A DNA stretch of 64,000 nt from Bacteroidales bacterium (lineage in GTDB: Bacteria > Bacteroidota > Bacteroidia > Bacteroidales > WCHB1-69), in NCBI GenBank assembly GCA_017649855.1, contig JAGCGA010000026.1:1-64000 (forward strand), read 5' to 3'. A program made the translations under genes and the position numbers. Shown in pieces: positions 36,337-46,111 of the stretch (positions are counted from its first letter, which is position 1; every line of letters starts with the position of its first letter). The notes beneath the pieces are model-generated. The model was not told the DNA's origin. It was given only the letters and a program-made list of their open reading frames with translations, and ran no database searches.

Positions 36337-37551
36337 ATGAAAAAGTTAATGTTAATCCTTTTAGGCTTTGCCTTAAGCACCTCTCTGTTCGGCCAATCCT
36401 GCCTGGACGATGTTTGGCAGTGCCTTAAAAACGAGCAAGCCCCTAAAGCCAAGAAGTTCTTGGAGGAGTGCATGAAGAGCAATCCGGACAATGCTCAAGT
36501 TTGGCTGATGAAAGGTAATGTTTATTACCGTCTTTATGAGTCGGATATGAAGAAACTCAAAGCGGATCCCGCCTACAAATTGCGTTATCCGAATGCCCCT
36601 ATTGAAGCCAATGAGGCTTTCCTCCAGGCACTGAAACTGGATCCGAAAGTGGAACCGAAAGCTGGTATGATGGGTGCCAATCTGGGACAACGTGCACTGG
36701 CTATCCCGATCTACGAGATGGGTGGTACGGCAAAGTCTGCAGGGAAATATGCAGAGGCTATACAATATTATAAAATTGCCGCCCACAACTTTGAGTTAGG
36801 TGAAGAATCGCAGAATGCTGCCATCACCTACTATGAGGCTGCTGTATGCTACATGTTCCTGAAAGATGCCCAGAATGAGAAACTGATGCTGGAAAAAGCC
36901 ATCAACAACGGATTCTCCATGGCTGAGGCCTACTCCGAGTTGTATTATCTCTATGCTGCCGACAACGATACGGCAAAATGCGAGAGCATCCTGAGAAAAG
37001 GTATGGAAACCCTCAAGCCGGAAGCCCAGATCCAACTTGCTGAAGCTCGTATGAACTACTATTCCATGGTGGGCGACAATGAGCACCTCGTGACTTTGGT
37101 GGATGAAGTGCTGGCCCATATCAAAGCCAATCCTTCCGCCAAGAAGGAGGCTGATAACGAGATGGTCGGCATCTGCGCCAACTACCTCAACAACTGCAAA
37201 GCTTATGACAAGGCAGAGTCAGTTCTGAAGGAAGCATTGGCTTCTGATCCTAAAAACTTCAAGTTCCTCAGTCAGATGGGTTATCGTTACTACGAAGAGA
37301 TGCATGACTACATGGATAGAGTGAAAGACTTGCAGAACCAGAAACGTTGGAACGATGCCAACACCATCAATCTGAGCCCTGAGTTCAAACAAGTGAAGGA
37401 GACGGCTCATGAGTGGTGCCAGAGAGCTTACGATGCCTATTCTGATGATCTGGACAACAACAAGCGTCTCCGCGAGTTGAAGGTCCTCCTGCAGAAGGAA
37501 ATTCCTCAGGAGTTGAACGACAAGATCAACGCACACATCAAACAAGACTAA
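36337..37551 (+). CDS. Secreted tetratricopeptide-repeat protein (second of the pair)
   Basis: 404 residues with a signal peptide (MKKLMLILLGFALSTSLFGQ) and TPR-like units (VWLMKGNVYYRLYES; AIQYYKIAAHNFELG; AITYYEAAVCYMFL; AYDKAESVLKEALASDPKNF). It parallels the preceding protein in length, order and the N-terminal YPNAPIEANEAF element. It is followed by a strong terminator, ending the gyrA-led unit. Confidence 0.85.
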   Translation: MKKLMLILLGFALSTSLFGQSCLDDVWQCLKNEQAPKAKKFLEECMKSNPDNAQVWLMKGNVYYRLYESDMKKLKADPAYKLRYPNAPIEANEAFLQALKLDPKVEPKAGMMGANLGQRALAIPIYEMGGTAKSAGKYAEAIQYYKIAAHNFELGEESQNAAITYYEAAVCYMFLKDAQNEKLMLEKAINNGFSMAEAYSELYYLYAADNDTAKCESILRKGMETLKPEAQIQLAEARMNYYSMVGDNEHLVTLVDEVLAHIKANPSAKKEADNEMVGICANYLNNCKAYDKAESVLKEALASDPKNFKFLSQMGYRYYEEMHDYMDRVKDLQNQKRWNDANTINLSPEFKQVKETAHEWCQRAYDAYSDDLDNNKRLRELKVLLQKEIPQELNDKINAHIKQD

Positions 37552-37571
37552 CTGCCCATAGGGCATTTGAC

Positions 37572-37607
37572 AAAATAAGCCGTTTTTTTTCAAAAACGGC
37601 TTATTTT
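37572..37607 (+). terminator. Intrinsic terminator after the TPR pair
   Basis: A 16-bp perfect stem AAAATAAGCCGTTTTT/AAAAACGGCTTATTTT with a 4-nt loop. The arms are A/T-rich at both ends, so it can act on both strands. Confidence 0.93.
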
Positions 37608-37620
37608 ATGTTATAAAGTG

Positions 37621-37628
37621 TATTTTTG
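37621..37628 (+). promoter_or_regulatory. -7 promoter box of the M16 peptidase
   Basis: TATTTTTG, 28 bp before the ATG. Confidence 0.75.
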
Positions 37629-37656
37629 CATCATTAATCATTAAATAGAAAATCTT

Positions 37657-40566
37657 ATGAAAAAACTTTGGTTACAGTGTCTTTGCTTGGCGGTAGCGTG
37701 TCTCTTTACCGTCCCGACAGAAGCTCAGAATTACCACAAGGAGACCTATCAGAACGACCCGATGAATGTCATTCATTACACGTTGGATAATGGTCTCCAG
37801 GTCTTCATGTCTGTGAACAAGGATGTGCCACGCATCCAGACCTACATCGCAGTGCGTGTGGGTAGTAAGAACGATCCCGCCGAGTCGACGGGCCTTTCCC
37901 ACTACTTGGAGCACCTGATGTTCAAGGGTACTACTCATTTCGGAACCCTCGATTGGGCTAAAGAACAAGAGCAGCTGAAGAAAATCGAAGCACTCTATGA
38001 GGTCTATAACCATACCACAGATCCCGCCCAGCGCAAAGCCATCTATTATCAGATTGACTCCGTCTCCTACGAGGCTTCCAAATATGCCATCCCCAACGAG
38101 TACGACAAGATGATGTCTATGATTGGTGCCCAAGGTACCAACGCCTTTACCTCCAATGACATGACAGTATATCAGGAAGACATCCCGAGTAATGAGCTGG
38201 AACGCTGGCTCAAGATTGAAGGCGAGCGCTTTGCCAACCCGGTCTTCCGTCTCTTCCACACCGAGTTGGAAGCAGTCTATGAGGAGAAAAACATGAACAT
38301 GGCCAACGACAGTCGTACTGCTTATGAGAAGATGAATGAAGCGCTCTTCCCCCACCATCCCTATGGCACGCAGACCACCATCGGTACGATCGAGCACCTC
38401 AAAAACCCATCCCTGACCAACATCAACAAGCACTTCAACACCTACTATGTGCCGAACAACTATTGTATTGCGATGTCGGGTGACTTTGATCCGGAGCAAG
38501 CAATCAAGTTGATAGATAAATATTTTGGAAAAATCCAACCCAAGTATATCCCGGATTTCACCTATGTGCATGAGAAACCCATCCGTCAGGTGAAGGTGGT
38601 GGATGTCTATGGCTTGGAGCCTGAGAATGTACAGATAGGTTTCCGCATTGACGCCGGTACCGGTTCCCGTGATGTGCTCCTCGCCGAAATGGCCGACGCC
38701 GTGTTGATGAACGGTTCCTGCGGTATCATCGACGAGAACATCAACCAGAAGCAACTGGCCCAGTATGCCGCTTCCGGAGTGAATGACCTCAACGACTACT
38801 CCTATTTCCGCTTGACGGGCAAACCTAAACAGGGCCAGACACTGGAGCAACTGAAAGATCTCTTGCTGGAACAAATCGAGATTCTGAAGTCCGGTAACTG
38901 GGATGCCGACCTGCTCACGGCCGCCATCAACAACCGAAAACTCAGCGATATGACCTCTTTGGAGAGCAACACCAACCGCGCCATGGCGATGGCTTTTGCC
39001 TATCTCTCTCACCAGAGCTGGCAGGATGTGGTCAATGAAACCGAGAATATGAGCATGGTGACCAAGGAGGATGTGGTTGACTTTGCAAGACGTATCTTCA
39101 AGAACAACAACTATGTGATTGTCTATAAACACCAAGGTGATCAACGTGATGTACAGAAGGTGGACAAGCCCGAAATCACACCCGTGGTGATGAATCGCGA
39201 CGTTGAGAGCCCCTTCTTGAAAGAGGTCAAAGATATGAAGGTGAAACCCATTGAGCCTGTTTTCGTGGATTTCAACAAAGATATGCAGAAGGGCAAAGCC
39301 AATGGCAACGAGATTCTCTATGTGAAGAACACCGACAACGGACGTTTCAACTTGATATATCGTTACAACTACGGCAGGTTTTATGACAAGAAAGCCGGCA
39401 TCACGGGCGGGTTTATCGATCAATTGGAAAGCGAGAACCGCACGCTCAGCCAGATTAACCGGGAAATGTATGACCTGGCTTGCAGCTACTACATCAGCTT
39501 CGGTGACAAATATGCCAATGTCTCTATCTCCGGTCTGAGCGAAAATATGGAAAAGGCCATGGCCATTGTGGAGGACATCCTCAATCACCCGAAGATCTCC
39601 GAGGAGTCCGTGAGTAATTCCATCCGGAATGTGCTGCAGTCTCGTCAGGATGCCAAATCCCGCCAGAACAATATCTTCCAACGGATGTTGAGCTATGCTT
39701 CCTATGGCAAGGACAATGTCCGCAAATATTTTGTGAGCAACGATGAAGTGCAGAAAATCAAAGCGCAGGATGTCATCAACCAGATCAAGACGATGACCTC
39801 TCAACCTCAGCGTATCCTCTATTATGGTGATATGAGTCTTAACGACCTGCAGAAGGTTGTCGCCGACAAGCACAGTGTGCATCCGGCTAAGAAACCGATG
39901 AAGATGGGTCCTGACTTTGATCGTTTGGCTACGAAGGATAGTAAGGTCTATTTTGCCCACTACGATGCTAAACAGTCCCTGTGTCGCCAGTTGAGCACCT
40001 CCGTGCCTGCCAACTGGGCTATGAGTCCTCAAGTTGAGATGTACAACGAGTACTTCGGCGGCAGCATGAACTCCATCGTCTTCCAGGAGATCCGTGAAAA
40101 ACGTTCTTTGGCTTATTCCGCCGCTGCCTACTACGTGGAGCCGCGAGAGAAGGGCAAGTGTAACTACAATATGACCCATATCGGCACGCAGAACGACAAG
40201 CTGATCGATGCAATGGAGGCCTTCAACGATCTGCTCGACAATATGCCGGTTTCGGAACTCAATTTCGACTTGGCCAAAACCGCTTTGATTTCCAATTACC
40301 GCACGGCTCGTACCCGCAAGATGAGCATCATCAACGAATATCTCACCTGCGAGGAGATGGGCCTGAAAGCTTCTCCCGACAAGACCAATTATGCGGCTAT
40401 CCAAAAGATGACCTTGAACGATGTGGTGAACTTCAACAAGAACTACATCAAAGGCCAGAAGAGAGTGGTGGTCGTCCTTGGCAATAAAGATGAAGTGAAC
40501 TTGAAGGCTCTGGAGAAATACGGCAAGGTGACGACGTTGTCGTTGGAGGAGATCTTTGGATACTAA
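37657..40566 (+). CDS. M16 family zinc metallopeptidase (pitrilysin type), secreted
   Basis: 969 residues with a signal peptide ending near MKKLWLQCLCLAVACLFTVPTEAQ. The inverted zinc motif HYLEH is in LSHYLEHLMFKGT, with the third ligand Glu in ELEAVYEEKN about 75 residues later. Two M16 halves are seen; the second (from about 500) carries YVEPREKGKCNYNM and lacks HxxEH, as is normal for the non-catalytic half. It degrades peptides in the periplasm. It is convergent with the T9SS type B gene. A 910-residue antisense open frame over this gene is a shadow. Confidence 0.95.
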   Translation: MKKLWLQCLCLAVACLFTVPTEAQNYHKETYQNDPMNVIHYTLDNGLQVFMSVNKDVPRIQTYIAVRVGSKNDPAESTGLSHYLEHLMFKGTTHFGTLDWAKEQEQLKKIEALYEVYNHTTDPAQRKAIYYQIDSVSYEASKYAIPNEYDKMMSMIGAQGTNAFTSNDMTVYQEDIPSNELERWLKIEGERFANPVFRLFHTELEAVYEEKNMNMANDSRTAYEKMNEALFPHHPYGTQTTIGTIEHLKNPSLTNINKHFNTYYVPNNYCIAMSGDFDPEQAIKLIDKYFGKIQPKYIPDFTYVHEKPIRQVKVVDVYGLEPENVQIGFRIDAGTGSRDVLLAEMADAVLMNGSCGIIDENINQKQLAQYAASGVNDLNDYSYFRLTGKPKQGQTLEQLKDLLLEQIEILKSGNWDADLLTAAINNRKLSDMTSLESNTNRAMAMAFAYLSHQSWQDVVNETENMSMVTKEDVVDFARRIFKNNNYVIVYKHQGDQRDVQKVDKPEITPVVMNRDVESPFLKEVKDMKVKPIEPVFVDFNKDMQKGKANGNEILYVKNTDNGRFNLIYRYNYGRFYDKKAGITGGFIDQLESENRTLSQINREMYDLACSYYISFGDKYANVSISGLSENMEKAMAIVEDILNHPKISEESVSNSIRNVLQSRQDAKSRQNNIFQRMLSYASYGKDNVRKYFVSNDEVQKIKAQDVINQIKTMTSQPQRILYYGDMSLNDLQKVVADKHSVHPAKKPMKMGPDFDRLATKDSKVYFAHYDAKQSLCRQLSTSVPANWAMSPQVEMYNEYFGGSMNSIVFQEIREKRSLAYSAAAYYVEPREKGKCNYNMTHIGTQNDKLIDAMEAFNDLLDNMPVSELNFDLAKTALISNYRTARTRKMSIINEYLTCEEMGLKASPDKTNYAAIQKMTLNDVVNFNKNYIKGQKRVVVVLGNKDEVNLKALEKYGKVTTLSLEEIFGY

Positions 40567-40594
40567 TATCTAATTTGGCCTTAGGTGCCGAATC

Positions 40595-40653
40595 CCCGCT
40601 CTGTTCGAGCGGGAATGCTGCAGGCGGCGGTTGAAATTTCAACCGCCGCCTGC
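40595..40653. terminator. Convergent bidirectional terminator region (two hairpins)
   Basis: CCCGCTC/GAGCGGG with a 5-nt loop (40595-40613) is followed by a perfect 34-bp palindrome at 40620-40653 (GCAGGCGGCGGTTGAAA and its complement). The region separates the convergent M16 and T9SS type B genes. The palindrome has no strong T-run on either side. Confidence 0.85.
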
Positions 40654-40668
40654 TGTTATGTAGTCTGT

Positions 40669-43602
40669 TTACAAAACCGTGATGCTGCCCTTGAATAGAT
40701 ACGGTCGGCCGTTGTGGTCTGTGCAACGGATGACATAGTTATAAACGGTGTTGGTCATGATTTTCCCGTTGTTGGATCCATCCCATTCAAAATATTTGTC
40801 GTGGGAGAGAAAGACGGTTTCTCCCCATCGACTATAAATGCCGATGGAGAAGTCCACAATTTGGCTTCGGAAGAAGTCGGTGAGCGAGAGCCAGTCGTTG
40901 AGTCCATCGCCGTTACTGGGAGTGATGGCGTTGGGAAGGTTCAGCATCAGCGGACAGTAGGGAACCAGAATTCGGCGGATGCTTTCACAGGCAATGTTGG
41001 AGGCCGTCAGCGTGTAGTAGCCGCTCGTGGACACCTCTATGGAGGTGGCGGTCTCGCCCGTATTCCAGAGATAGTTGTCAAAGTTGAGCCCCTCTGCGAT
41101 GAGGGTGGTCTCATGATTGGTGCAGAAATCCGGATTGGTGGAAGTGACGAGTAGGGAAGTGTCTATGACCGTCAAGTGCAGGCTGACGGCACTGTCGCAC
41201 TCATGGGTCGAAGTGAAGATATGGTAGTAGTCGCCAGACTCGTCAAAGATCTCCCCATGCCATAGATAGTGCCCGCAAACGGTCTCCCATACCTCTTTTT
41301 CTTCCGGGAAGCCAATGGAGAGATGCAAGGTTAATATGCTGTCGCATCCTTTGGCCGTAGTGTAGTGTCTCTCATAGTCGCCACTCTGAGTGTAGGTTTC
41401 ACCTTGCCACTCATAGTGCTGGCAGGCAAATTTCTGAAAGTGTTCGTGATAGGTCGGGAGGATGTCCAAATTCAGATGGATGATGCTGTCACAGCCCAGG
41501 GCGTTGGTGAGGGTGCGGGAGGTGGTGAACTCTTCAAACCCTGCCAGAGTGGCGGCGGAGATGTCAAAACCGTGTCCATGGTAGGGCTCGCCCGCGCAGA
41601 TCTCATCCGTCAGCAGTGTCTCGCTAGGATCCGCCAAAATCACTGACAAGGTGTCGCTGCCCGCGCATAGCACTTGACCGTTCTGCATGATCCGTGCCGT
41701 AAGCACATAGTCGCCCGGCCCCGTGACGGTCAGGTTGGTCCCGCTGGTGCCATTGCCCCATACATAGTTGTATTGGTTGTTGGGACTGTTGGGTGACAAA
41801 GAGAGGGTCTGCCCTTCGCAGATATAACGGTTTTCGCCCAAATCCACTTCCGGGATGGCGTGGACCTGCAGGGTGAAGCTGGTGTCATAAACGCACCCGA
41901 AGTCGTCTACGATGTGCAGCGTGTAAACTTGATGCCCTGGAGCACTGGTGTAGATGGTGTTCCCATTGGTGCCGTTTCCCGTGAAGTAGAGGGTGTCAAT
42001 GCCAACGGTGTAGTTCCAGTTTTGGGGCAAAAGCTCAGGGTTGAGCGCCAATTCCCACTCCACAATATAGCCGTTGTCCTCGCTTTCCAAATCCTGAACT
42101 TGGATGAACCAGTTGCCATTGAGAGGACATCCGATGAGCGAGGAGAAGTTCTGATAGGGATGGTATATGTGGGTCATGTTGGCGACGTTGGATGAATCCA
42201 CGCTGGGATGATAGACGCCGTTGTCCCAATGTGGATTGTATTGGCTGTGGATATTGGCATCGTTGTATAAGACACCATTGGCAGGAGCATAGATGTAGCC
42301 CAAATTGTTATTGTTGGACCATACATAGTTCCATGGTTCGCCCATGGGGTTGATGTTGGGATCGCAAGTGCCTTCATCCGGTCGGTAGGCGATGCCCAAG
42401 TTGATGCGGTACATGCCAATCGACCAGTCGGACGAATAGTTGGGGTGGGGCAGGATGGTGGCATTTTGGCCGTTGGGGCAGTAGATTTTCACATACAGAT
42501 CTTCAATGGCTGAGTGCTCCATTTTGATGCGTACGTATAAAAGGTCGTTGGCATTGGAGATGGAGGCTCCATTGGCAAAGTCGGTGAAGGTCACATTAGA
42601 GCGATAGTAGGTTCCGTAAGGCGGGCAGCTGATGCCGTCGGGTAGAAATACGGTGTCATGGATGACCAATGAGGTCTGTTGCGTGAAATGCACCTCCTGT
42701 AGCTGGAACTGGTTGGAGTTGGGGTAGCCTATGCTAGGCGTGACGGATTGCCCGACACATAGTTGCGGCAGGTTGTGGATGGTCTGTAACGGGTTCTTGG
42801 AGGTGCGCAAACGGAAGGCGATGGGTTGGGCTGCCGGACAGGCGATGGCATCCGTGGCGACAATGGAGATGTCGTAGCCGTGCGCATCTTCAAAAGGATA
42901 ATCCAAGCTGGTAAGTCCGGGAGCGGATAGGGTGGTGTCGGTGCCGATCACCCAGGTGAAAAGGGTGGTGGCGTCCTGCTGGGTGTAGCCATTGGCTTGG
43001 TTGTTGGGATAGACCCCCTTGACTCCAATATGGGCTTGCTCGCCAGGACAAAGGTCCAGATAATAATATTGGTCATCGGGGTGCAATACCGGCAGATGGG
43101 AACACGAAGCCGTGTCCAACACGATCTGGAACGGCTGGCATTGGGGCACGCACGTAGCGTGTATCTTGAAGCCCGCCCCATGGTTCAGTCCCAGGAAAGT
43201 GGTGAAGCTGGAGGTGCGGAAACGGATGGTCATCGCGCCTGTCGCGTTGTCCTGGCTGGAACTGTAGGTCTGCAGGAGGTTCCCTTGGTTGCTGTTGTTG
43301 AGCCAAACCATGGGAGTGCCAGTGGCGGTGGGGCCGTCATAGATGAAAAGGGTGTCGCTGTGGTGGATGTCAATGCTGATGATGTTCAGGGAGATGCCTC
43401 CTTGGTTGGCGGCAGGATAGATGGTGAGCGTCTGGTTGAGGTTGGGCCCATAGTGGTTGCTGGACCCACCGTTGTCGTACACAAAGTAGTTGCAGCCCTG
43501 TACCGAAGTCTGCGAACCCAAGTTGATGGAGGTCTGGGCCGAAACGACGGTAGACAAGAGTATGAGGGTGGTGATAATAATATAGATTGACTTGCTGCTC
43601 AT
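40669..43602 (-). CDS. Secreted adhesin-like protein with T9SS type B sorting domain (CHU_C)
   Basis: 977 residues from the ATG at 43602 (MSSKSIYIIITTLILLSTVVSAQ). The ATG at 43638 lies upstream of the -7 box and is rejected. In order: a CUB-like domain (about 20-130; DTLFIYDGPTATGTPM), a proprotein-convertase P-like domain (YVRIKMEHSAIEDLYVKIYCPNG; GNWFIQVQDLESEDNGYIVE), a PKD/Ig-like repeat with GENRYICEGQTLSLSPNSP, and two repeats of the CxxYxWxGExYxxSGxY...CDSIxxL pattern. The C-terminus LPNAITPSNGDGLNDW, with IYSRWGETVF and YLFKGSITVL, is the CHU_C type B signal. It is probably displayed or released by the T9SS. Confidence 0.92.
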   Translation of the reverse strand: MSSKSIYIIITTLILLSTVVSAQTSINLGSQTSVQGCNYFVYDNGGSSNHYGPNLNQTLTIYPAANQGGISLNIISIDIHHSDTLFIYDGPTATGTPMVWLNNSNQGNLLQTYSSSQDNATGAMTIRFRTSSFTTFLGLNHGAGFKIHATCVPQCQPFQIVLDTASCSHLPVLHPDDQYYYLDLCPGEQAHIGVKGVYPNNQANGYTQQDATTLFTWVIGTDTTLSAPGLTSLDYPFEDAHGYDISIVATDAIACPAAQPIAFRLRTSKNPLQTIHNLPQLCVGQSVTPSIGYPNSNQFQLQEVHFTQQTSLVIHDTVFLPDGISCPPYGTYYRSNVTFTDFANGASISNANDLLYVRIKMEHSAIEDLYVKIYCPNGQNATILPHPNYSSDWSIGMYRINLGIAYRPDEGTCDPNINPMGEPWNYVWSNNNNLGYIYAPANGVLYNDANIHSQYNPHWDNGVYHPSVDSSNVANMTHIYHPYQNFSSLIGCPLNGNWFIQVQDLESEDNGYIVEWELALNPELLPQNWNYTVGIDTLYFTGNGTNGNTIYTSAPGHQVYTLHIVDDFGCVYDTSFTLQVHAIPEVDLGENRYICEGQTLSLSPNSPNNQYNYVWGNGTSGTNLTVTGPGDYVLTARIMQNGQVLCAGSDTLSVILADPSETLLTDEICAGEPYHGHGFDISAATLAGFEEFTTSRTLTNALGCDSIIHLNLDILPTYHEHFQKFACQHYEWQGETYTQSGDYERHYTTAKGCDSILTLHLSIGFPEEKEVWETVCGHYLWHGEIFDESGDYYHIFTSTHECDSAVSLHLTVIDTSLLVTSTNPDFCTNHETTLIAEGLNFDNYLWNTGETATSIEVSTSGYYTLTASNIACESIRRILVPYCPLMLNLPNAITPSNGDGLNDWLSLTDFFRSQIVDFSIGIYSRWGETVFLSHDKYFEWDGSNNGKIMTNTVYNYVIRCTDHNGRPYLFKGSITVL

Positions 43603-43615
43603 TACGAAAAGGGTG

Positions 43616-43623
43616 CAAAGATA
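43616..43623 (-). promoter_or_regulatory. -7 promoter box of the T9SS type B gene
   Basis: TATCTTTG on the minus strand, only 13 bp before the ATG at 43602, so the leader would be about 8 nt. Confidence 0.7.
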
Positions 43624-43734
43624 TAAAAAATGAATCATTGTTTTGTGTCATGATTAATTTTCAGATTTATCGTCAGATATCTGCTATTTTTTTTGCACTT
43701 TTGCGGATTGTTAATTTTGGAAAAATTTGTTTCT

Positions 43735-44829
43735 ATGTATTTGAATGACAATCTGAAGCCGCACTACGAAACCGATCCCTACTCGGCGCTCGAAGCACAA
43801 CGGCTGGCGCAATTTTATACGTTTGGTCCTATGATGTTCCAGGTTGCCCGACTGATGGTCAAATGGGGTATCTTGGAGATGCTTGGAGAGTCTCCTTCCA
43901 CGGAAAAGGAGGTGGCCGAAAAGGCGGGAATCTCCCAATATGCTGCCAAATGCCTGCTGGAGTCTTCGCTGACGATGCATCTGGTGACGGTGGATGCCAA
44001 TACGAATCGCTATTCGCTTGCCAAAGTCGGCTGGTTCCTCTTGCACGACAAATCCACCCGTGTCAATATGGATTTCAACCAGGACGTGGTGTATCAGGGA
44101 ATGTTCTATCTGGAGGATGCTTTCCGCACGGGCCAGCCTGCTGGGTTGAAGACGCTCGGCGACTGGCCGACGGTCTACGAGGGCCTCTCCTCCTTGCCGG
44201 AGCCTGCTTCGTCCAGCTGGTTCGCCTTTGACCATTTCTATAGCGACACCGCCTTTGAGACAGCCCTGAAGGTCGTCTTCTCCAAGCCCGTCTGTCATTT
44301 GATGGACATCGGCGGCAATACCGGTCGCTGGGCGATGCAATGTGTCCAACACGACCCTAAGGTGCAAGTCACCGTGGTGGATCTCCCACAGCAGCTGGAA
44401 CTGATGCGTCAGCAGACAAAGGGCAAAGACGGAGCCGACAGGATCGACGGATTCGCCACTGATGTGCTGAAACCCAACTTCCCATTGCCTGCCCACTGCT
44501 CCTATGATGCCATCTGGATGAGCCAGTTCCTGGATTGCTTTAGCGAGGATCAGATCTCCCGCATCCTCAACCGCGTCGCTGAGGTGATGACACCCGACAC
44601 TCGTCTCTATATCATGGAGACATTCTGGGATCGGCAAAAATTTGAGACAGCCGCTTTCTGCCTCGTGATGACCAGCCTCTATTTTACCACCATCGCCAAC
44701 GGCAATAGCAAGATGTATCATTCCGACGATATGGTCACCCTCGTTGAAAATGCCGGCATGGAGGTGGAACGATCCGAGGATATGATTGGTTTGGGGCACA
44801 CCATTCTGGTATGTCGAAAAAAATCATGA
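43735..44829 (+). CDS. Class I SAM-dependent O-methyltransferase
   Basis: 364 residues from the ATG at 43735; a longer frame starts at a TTG inside the promoter region. N-terminal helices and a winged-helix dimerisation part (EMLGESPSTEKEVAEKAGIS) precede the Rossmann core with DIGGNTG at 191-197. This is the architecture of O-methyltransferases acting on hydroxylated aromatics and polyketides. It lies 144 bp before the ACP gene that opens the polyene-like operon and probably belongs to that locus. The substrate (a phenolic hydroxyl or a carboxylate) is inferred only. Confidence 0.85.
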   Translation: MYLNDNLKPHYETDPYSALEAQRLAQFYTFGPMMFQVARLMVKWGILEMLGESPSTEKEVAEKAGISQYAAKCLLESSLTMHLVTVDANTNRYSLAKVGWFLLHDKSTRVNMDFNQDVVYQGMFYLEDAFRTGQPAGLKTLGDWPTVYEGLSSLPEPASSSWFAFDHFYSDTAFETALKVVFSKPVCHLMDIGGNTGRWAMQCVQHDPKVQVTVVDLPQQLELMRQQTKGKDGADRIDGFATDVLKPNFPLPAHCSYDAIWMSQFLDCFSEDQISRILNRVAEVMTPDTRLYIMETFWDRQKFETAAFCLVMTSLYFTTIANGNSKMYHSDDMVTLVENAGMEVERSEDMIGLGHTILVCRKKS

Positions 44830-44867
44830 TGAGTTGACGAACGGGCAAGTCGGTCTTGTTTTTTTTA

Positions 44868-44875
44868 TATTTTTG
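44868..44875 (+). promoter_or_regulatory. -7 promoter box of the polyene-like lipid operon
   Basis: TATTTTTG, 98 bp before the first ACP start codon. Confidence 0.65.
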
Positions 44876-44973
44876 CAACTTTAATGAAGATCATGTGCAG
44901 GTTGTGAGGGATGACTGCACGGAATGTGATATAAGGTATTTTCATCCTTTGTGTTAAGTGCTTTTATAGAAAG

Positions 44974-45216
44974 ATGAATAGAAGTGAAATAGAAGAAAAA
45001 GTGAATGCTTTTTTGGTAGAAGAGTTAGAGATTGAGGAGGAAAAGTTGGTGCCGGAAGCGTTGTTGAAGGAACAATTGGGCATCGACAGTTTGGATTTTG
45101 TAGATATTGTGGTCATCGTGGAAAAGCTGTTTGGGTTTAAAATCAAGCCGGAAGATATGAAGAATGTGAAAACCCTCTCCCAGTTTTACGATTACATAGC
45201 ATCCAAGGTGGCATAA
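44974..45216 (+). CDS. Acyl carrier protein
   Basis: 80 residues. The phosphopantetheine attachment Ser is in GIDSLDFVD (about 37-45). It is distinct from the second ACP at 48299. It carries the growing chain for the ketosynthases and dehydratases of this locus. It starts the operon; the LpxL-type acyltransferase follows after 11 bp. Confidence 0.95.
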   Translation: MNRSEIEEKVNAFLVEELEIEEEKLVPEALLKEQLGIDSLDFVDIVVIVEKLFGFKIKPEDMKNVKTLSQFYDYIASKVA

Positions 45217-45227
45217 TCTCTCGTACT

Positions 45228-46109
45228 ATGGCGGCAGAGCGAGCTTGGCAGGGCACTACCGACGGTAACTCGTGGATGCACCGGAACCTCATCCGGATTA
45301 TGAGGTTTGTGCCGCTACGGTTCATGTACGGCTTCGTCGCTCTGTTTGTGGTCCCTTTCTATTTCGTCTTTTCCAAGGGCTTTCGTCCCACCTATCGTTT
45401 TTTCCATCTGAGACTTGGCTATTCCTCCGTGAAGTCTTTCTTTGCGACCTATTGCAATTACTGCCGCTTCTCCCAGGTTATCCTGGATCGTTTCTACTGC
45501 TATGCGGGCGGCAAGTTTAAGTTCCAAATCGACCAGTATCAACTCTATCAGGATTGCGCTGCTGCAGAGCCGGGCTTCCTGATCCTGAGTGCCCATGTCG
45601 GTAACTATGAGCTGGCGGGCTATTCCCTTGTGGCAACCCAAAAACGATATAACACCCTCGTCTTTGGCGGTGAGGCTGAATCTGTGATGCAGAATCGCCA
45701 GAAGATGTTCGCCGACACGAATATCCGAATGATCTTGGTGAAAGAGGATATGTCGCATATCTTCTTGATGAATAGTGCATTGGAAAATGGCGAGAGCGTC
45801 AGCATCCCCGCTGATCGGGTGGTGCACGACCAGAAGACGGTGACCTGTAACTTGCTGGGCGCTCCGGCCAAACTGCCGCTGGGTCCTTTTATGATGGCCG
45901 CACAACGCGATGTGGCTGTCCTCTCGATCCAGGTGATGAAAGAGTCAGCCAAGCAATATCATATCTACATCGAACAGCTGAAGAGTGAGTTGGCTTCCGT
46001 TCGTGACAAGGCTGCTGATTTGGCACAACAGTACGCCAATCATGTGGAGTCCGTAGTCCGGAAATACCCCTATCAATGGTTTAACTATTACGATTTTTGG
46101 CAAGCCTGA
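45228..46109 (+). CDS. LpxL/HtrB-type acyltransferase
   Basis: 293 residues. The acyltransferase HX4E motif is SAHVGNYELAG. N-terminal hydrophobic segment MRFVPLRFMYGFVALFVVPFYFVF anchors it in the inner membrane. Homologues occur in aryl-polyene clusters, where they are thought to move the finished acyl chain from the ACP to a lipid head group. The next gene starts 2 bp after its stop. Confidence 0.9.
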   Translation: MAAERAWQGTTDGNSWMHRNLIRIMRFVPLRFMYGFVALFVVPFYFVFSKGFRPTYRFFHLRLGYSSVKSFFATYCNYCRFSQVILDRFYCYAGGKFKFQIDQYQLYQDCAAAEPGFLILSAHVGNYELAGYSLVATQKRYNTLVFGGEAESVMQNRQKMFADTNIRMILVKEDMSHIFLMNSALENGESVSIPADRVVHDQKTVTCNLLGAPAKLPLGPFMMAAQRDVAVLSIQVMKESAKQYHIYIEQLKSELASVRDKAADLAQQYANHVESVVRKYPYQWFNYYDFWQA

Positions 46110-46111
46110 CC

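Noticed and set aside
37672..40404. 910-residue open frame on the minus strand across the M16 gene
   Set aside because: It is antisense to a clear M16 peptidase with a signal peptide and HxxEH motif, and its sequence is low-information (His, Ile, Val, Leu-rich) with no domain.
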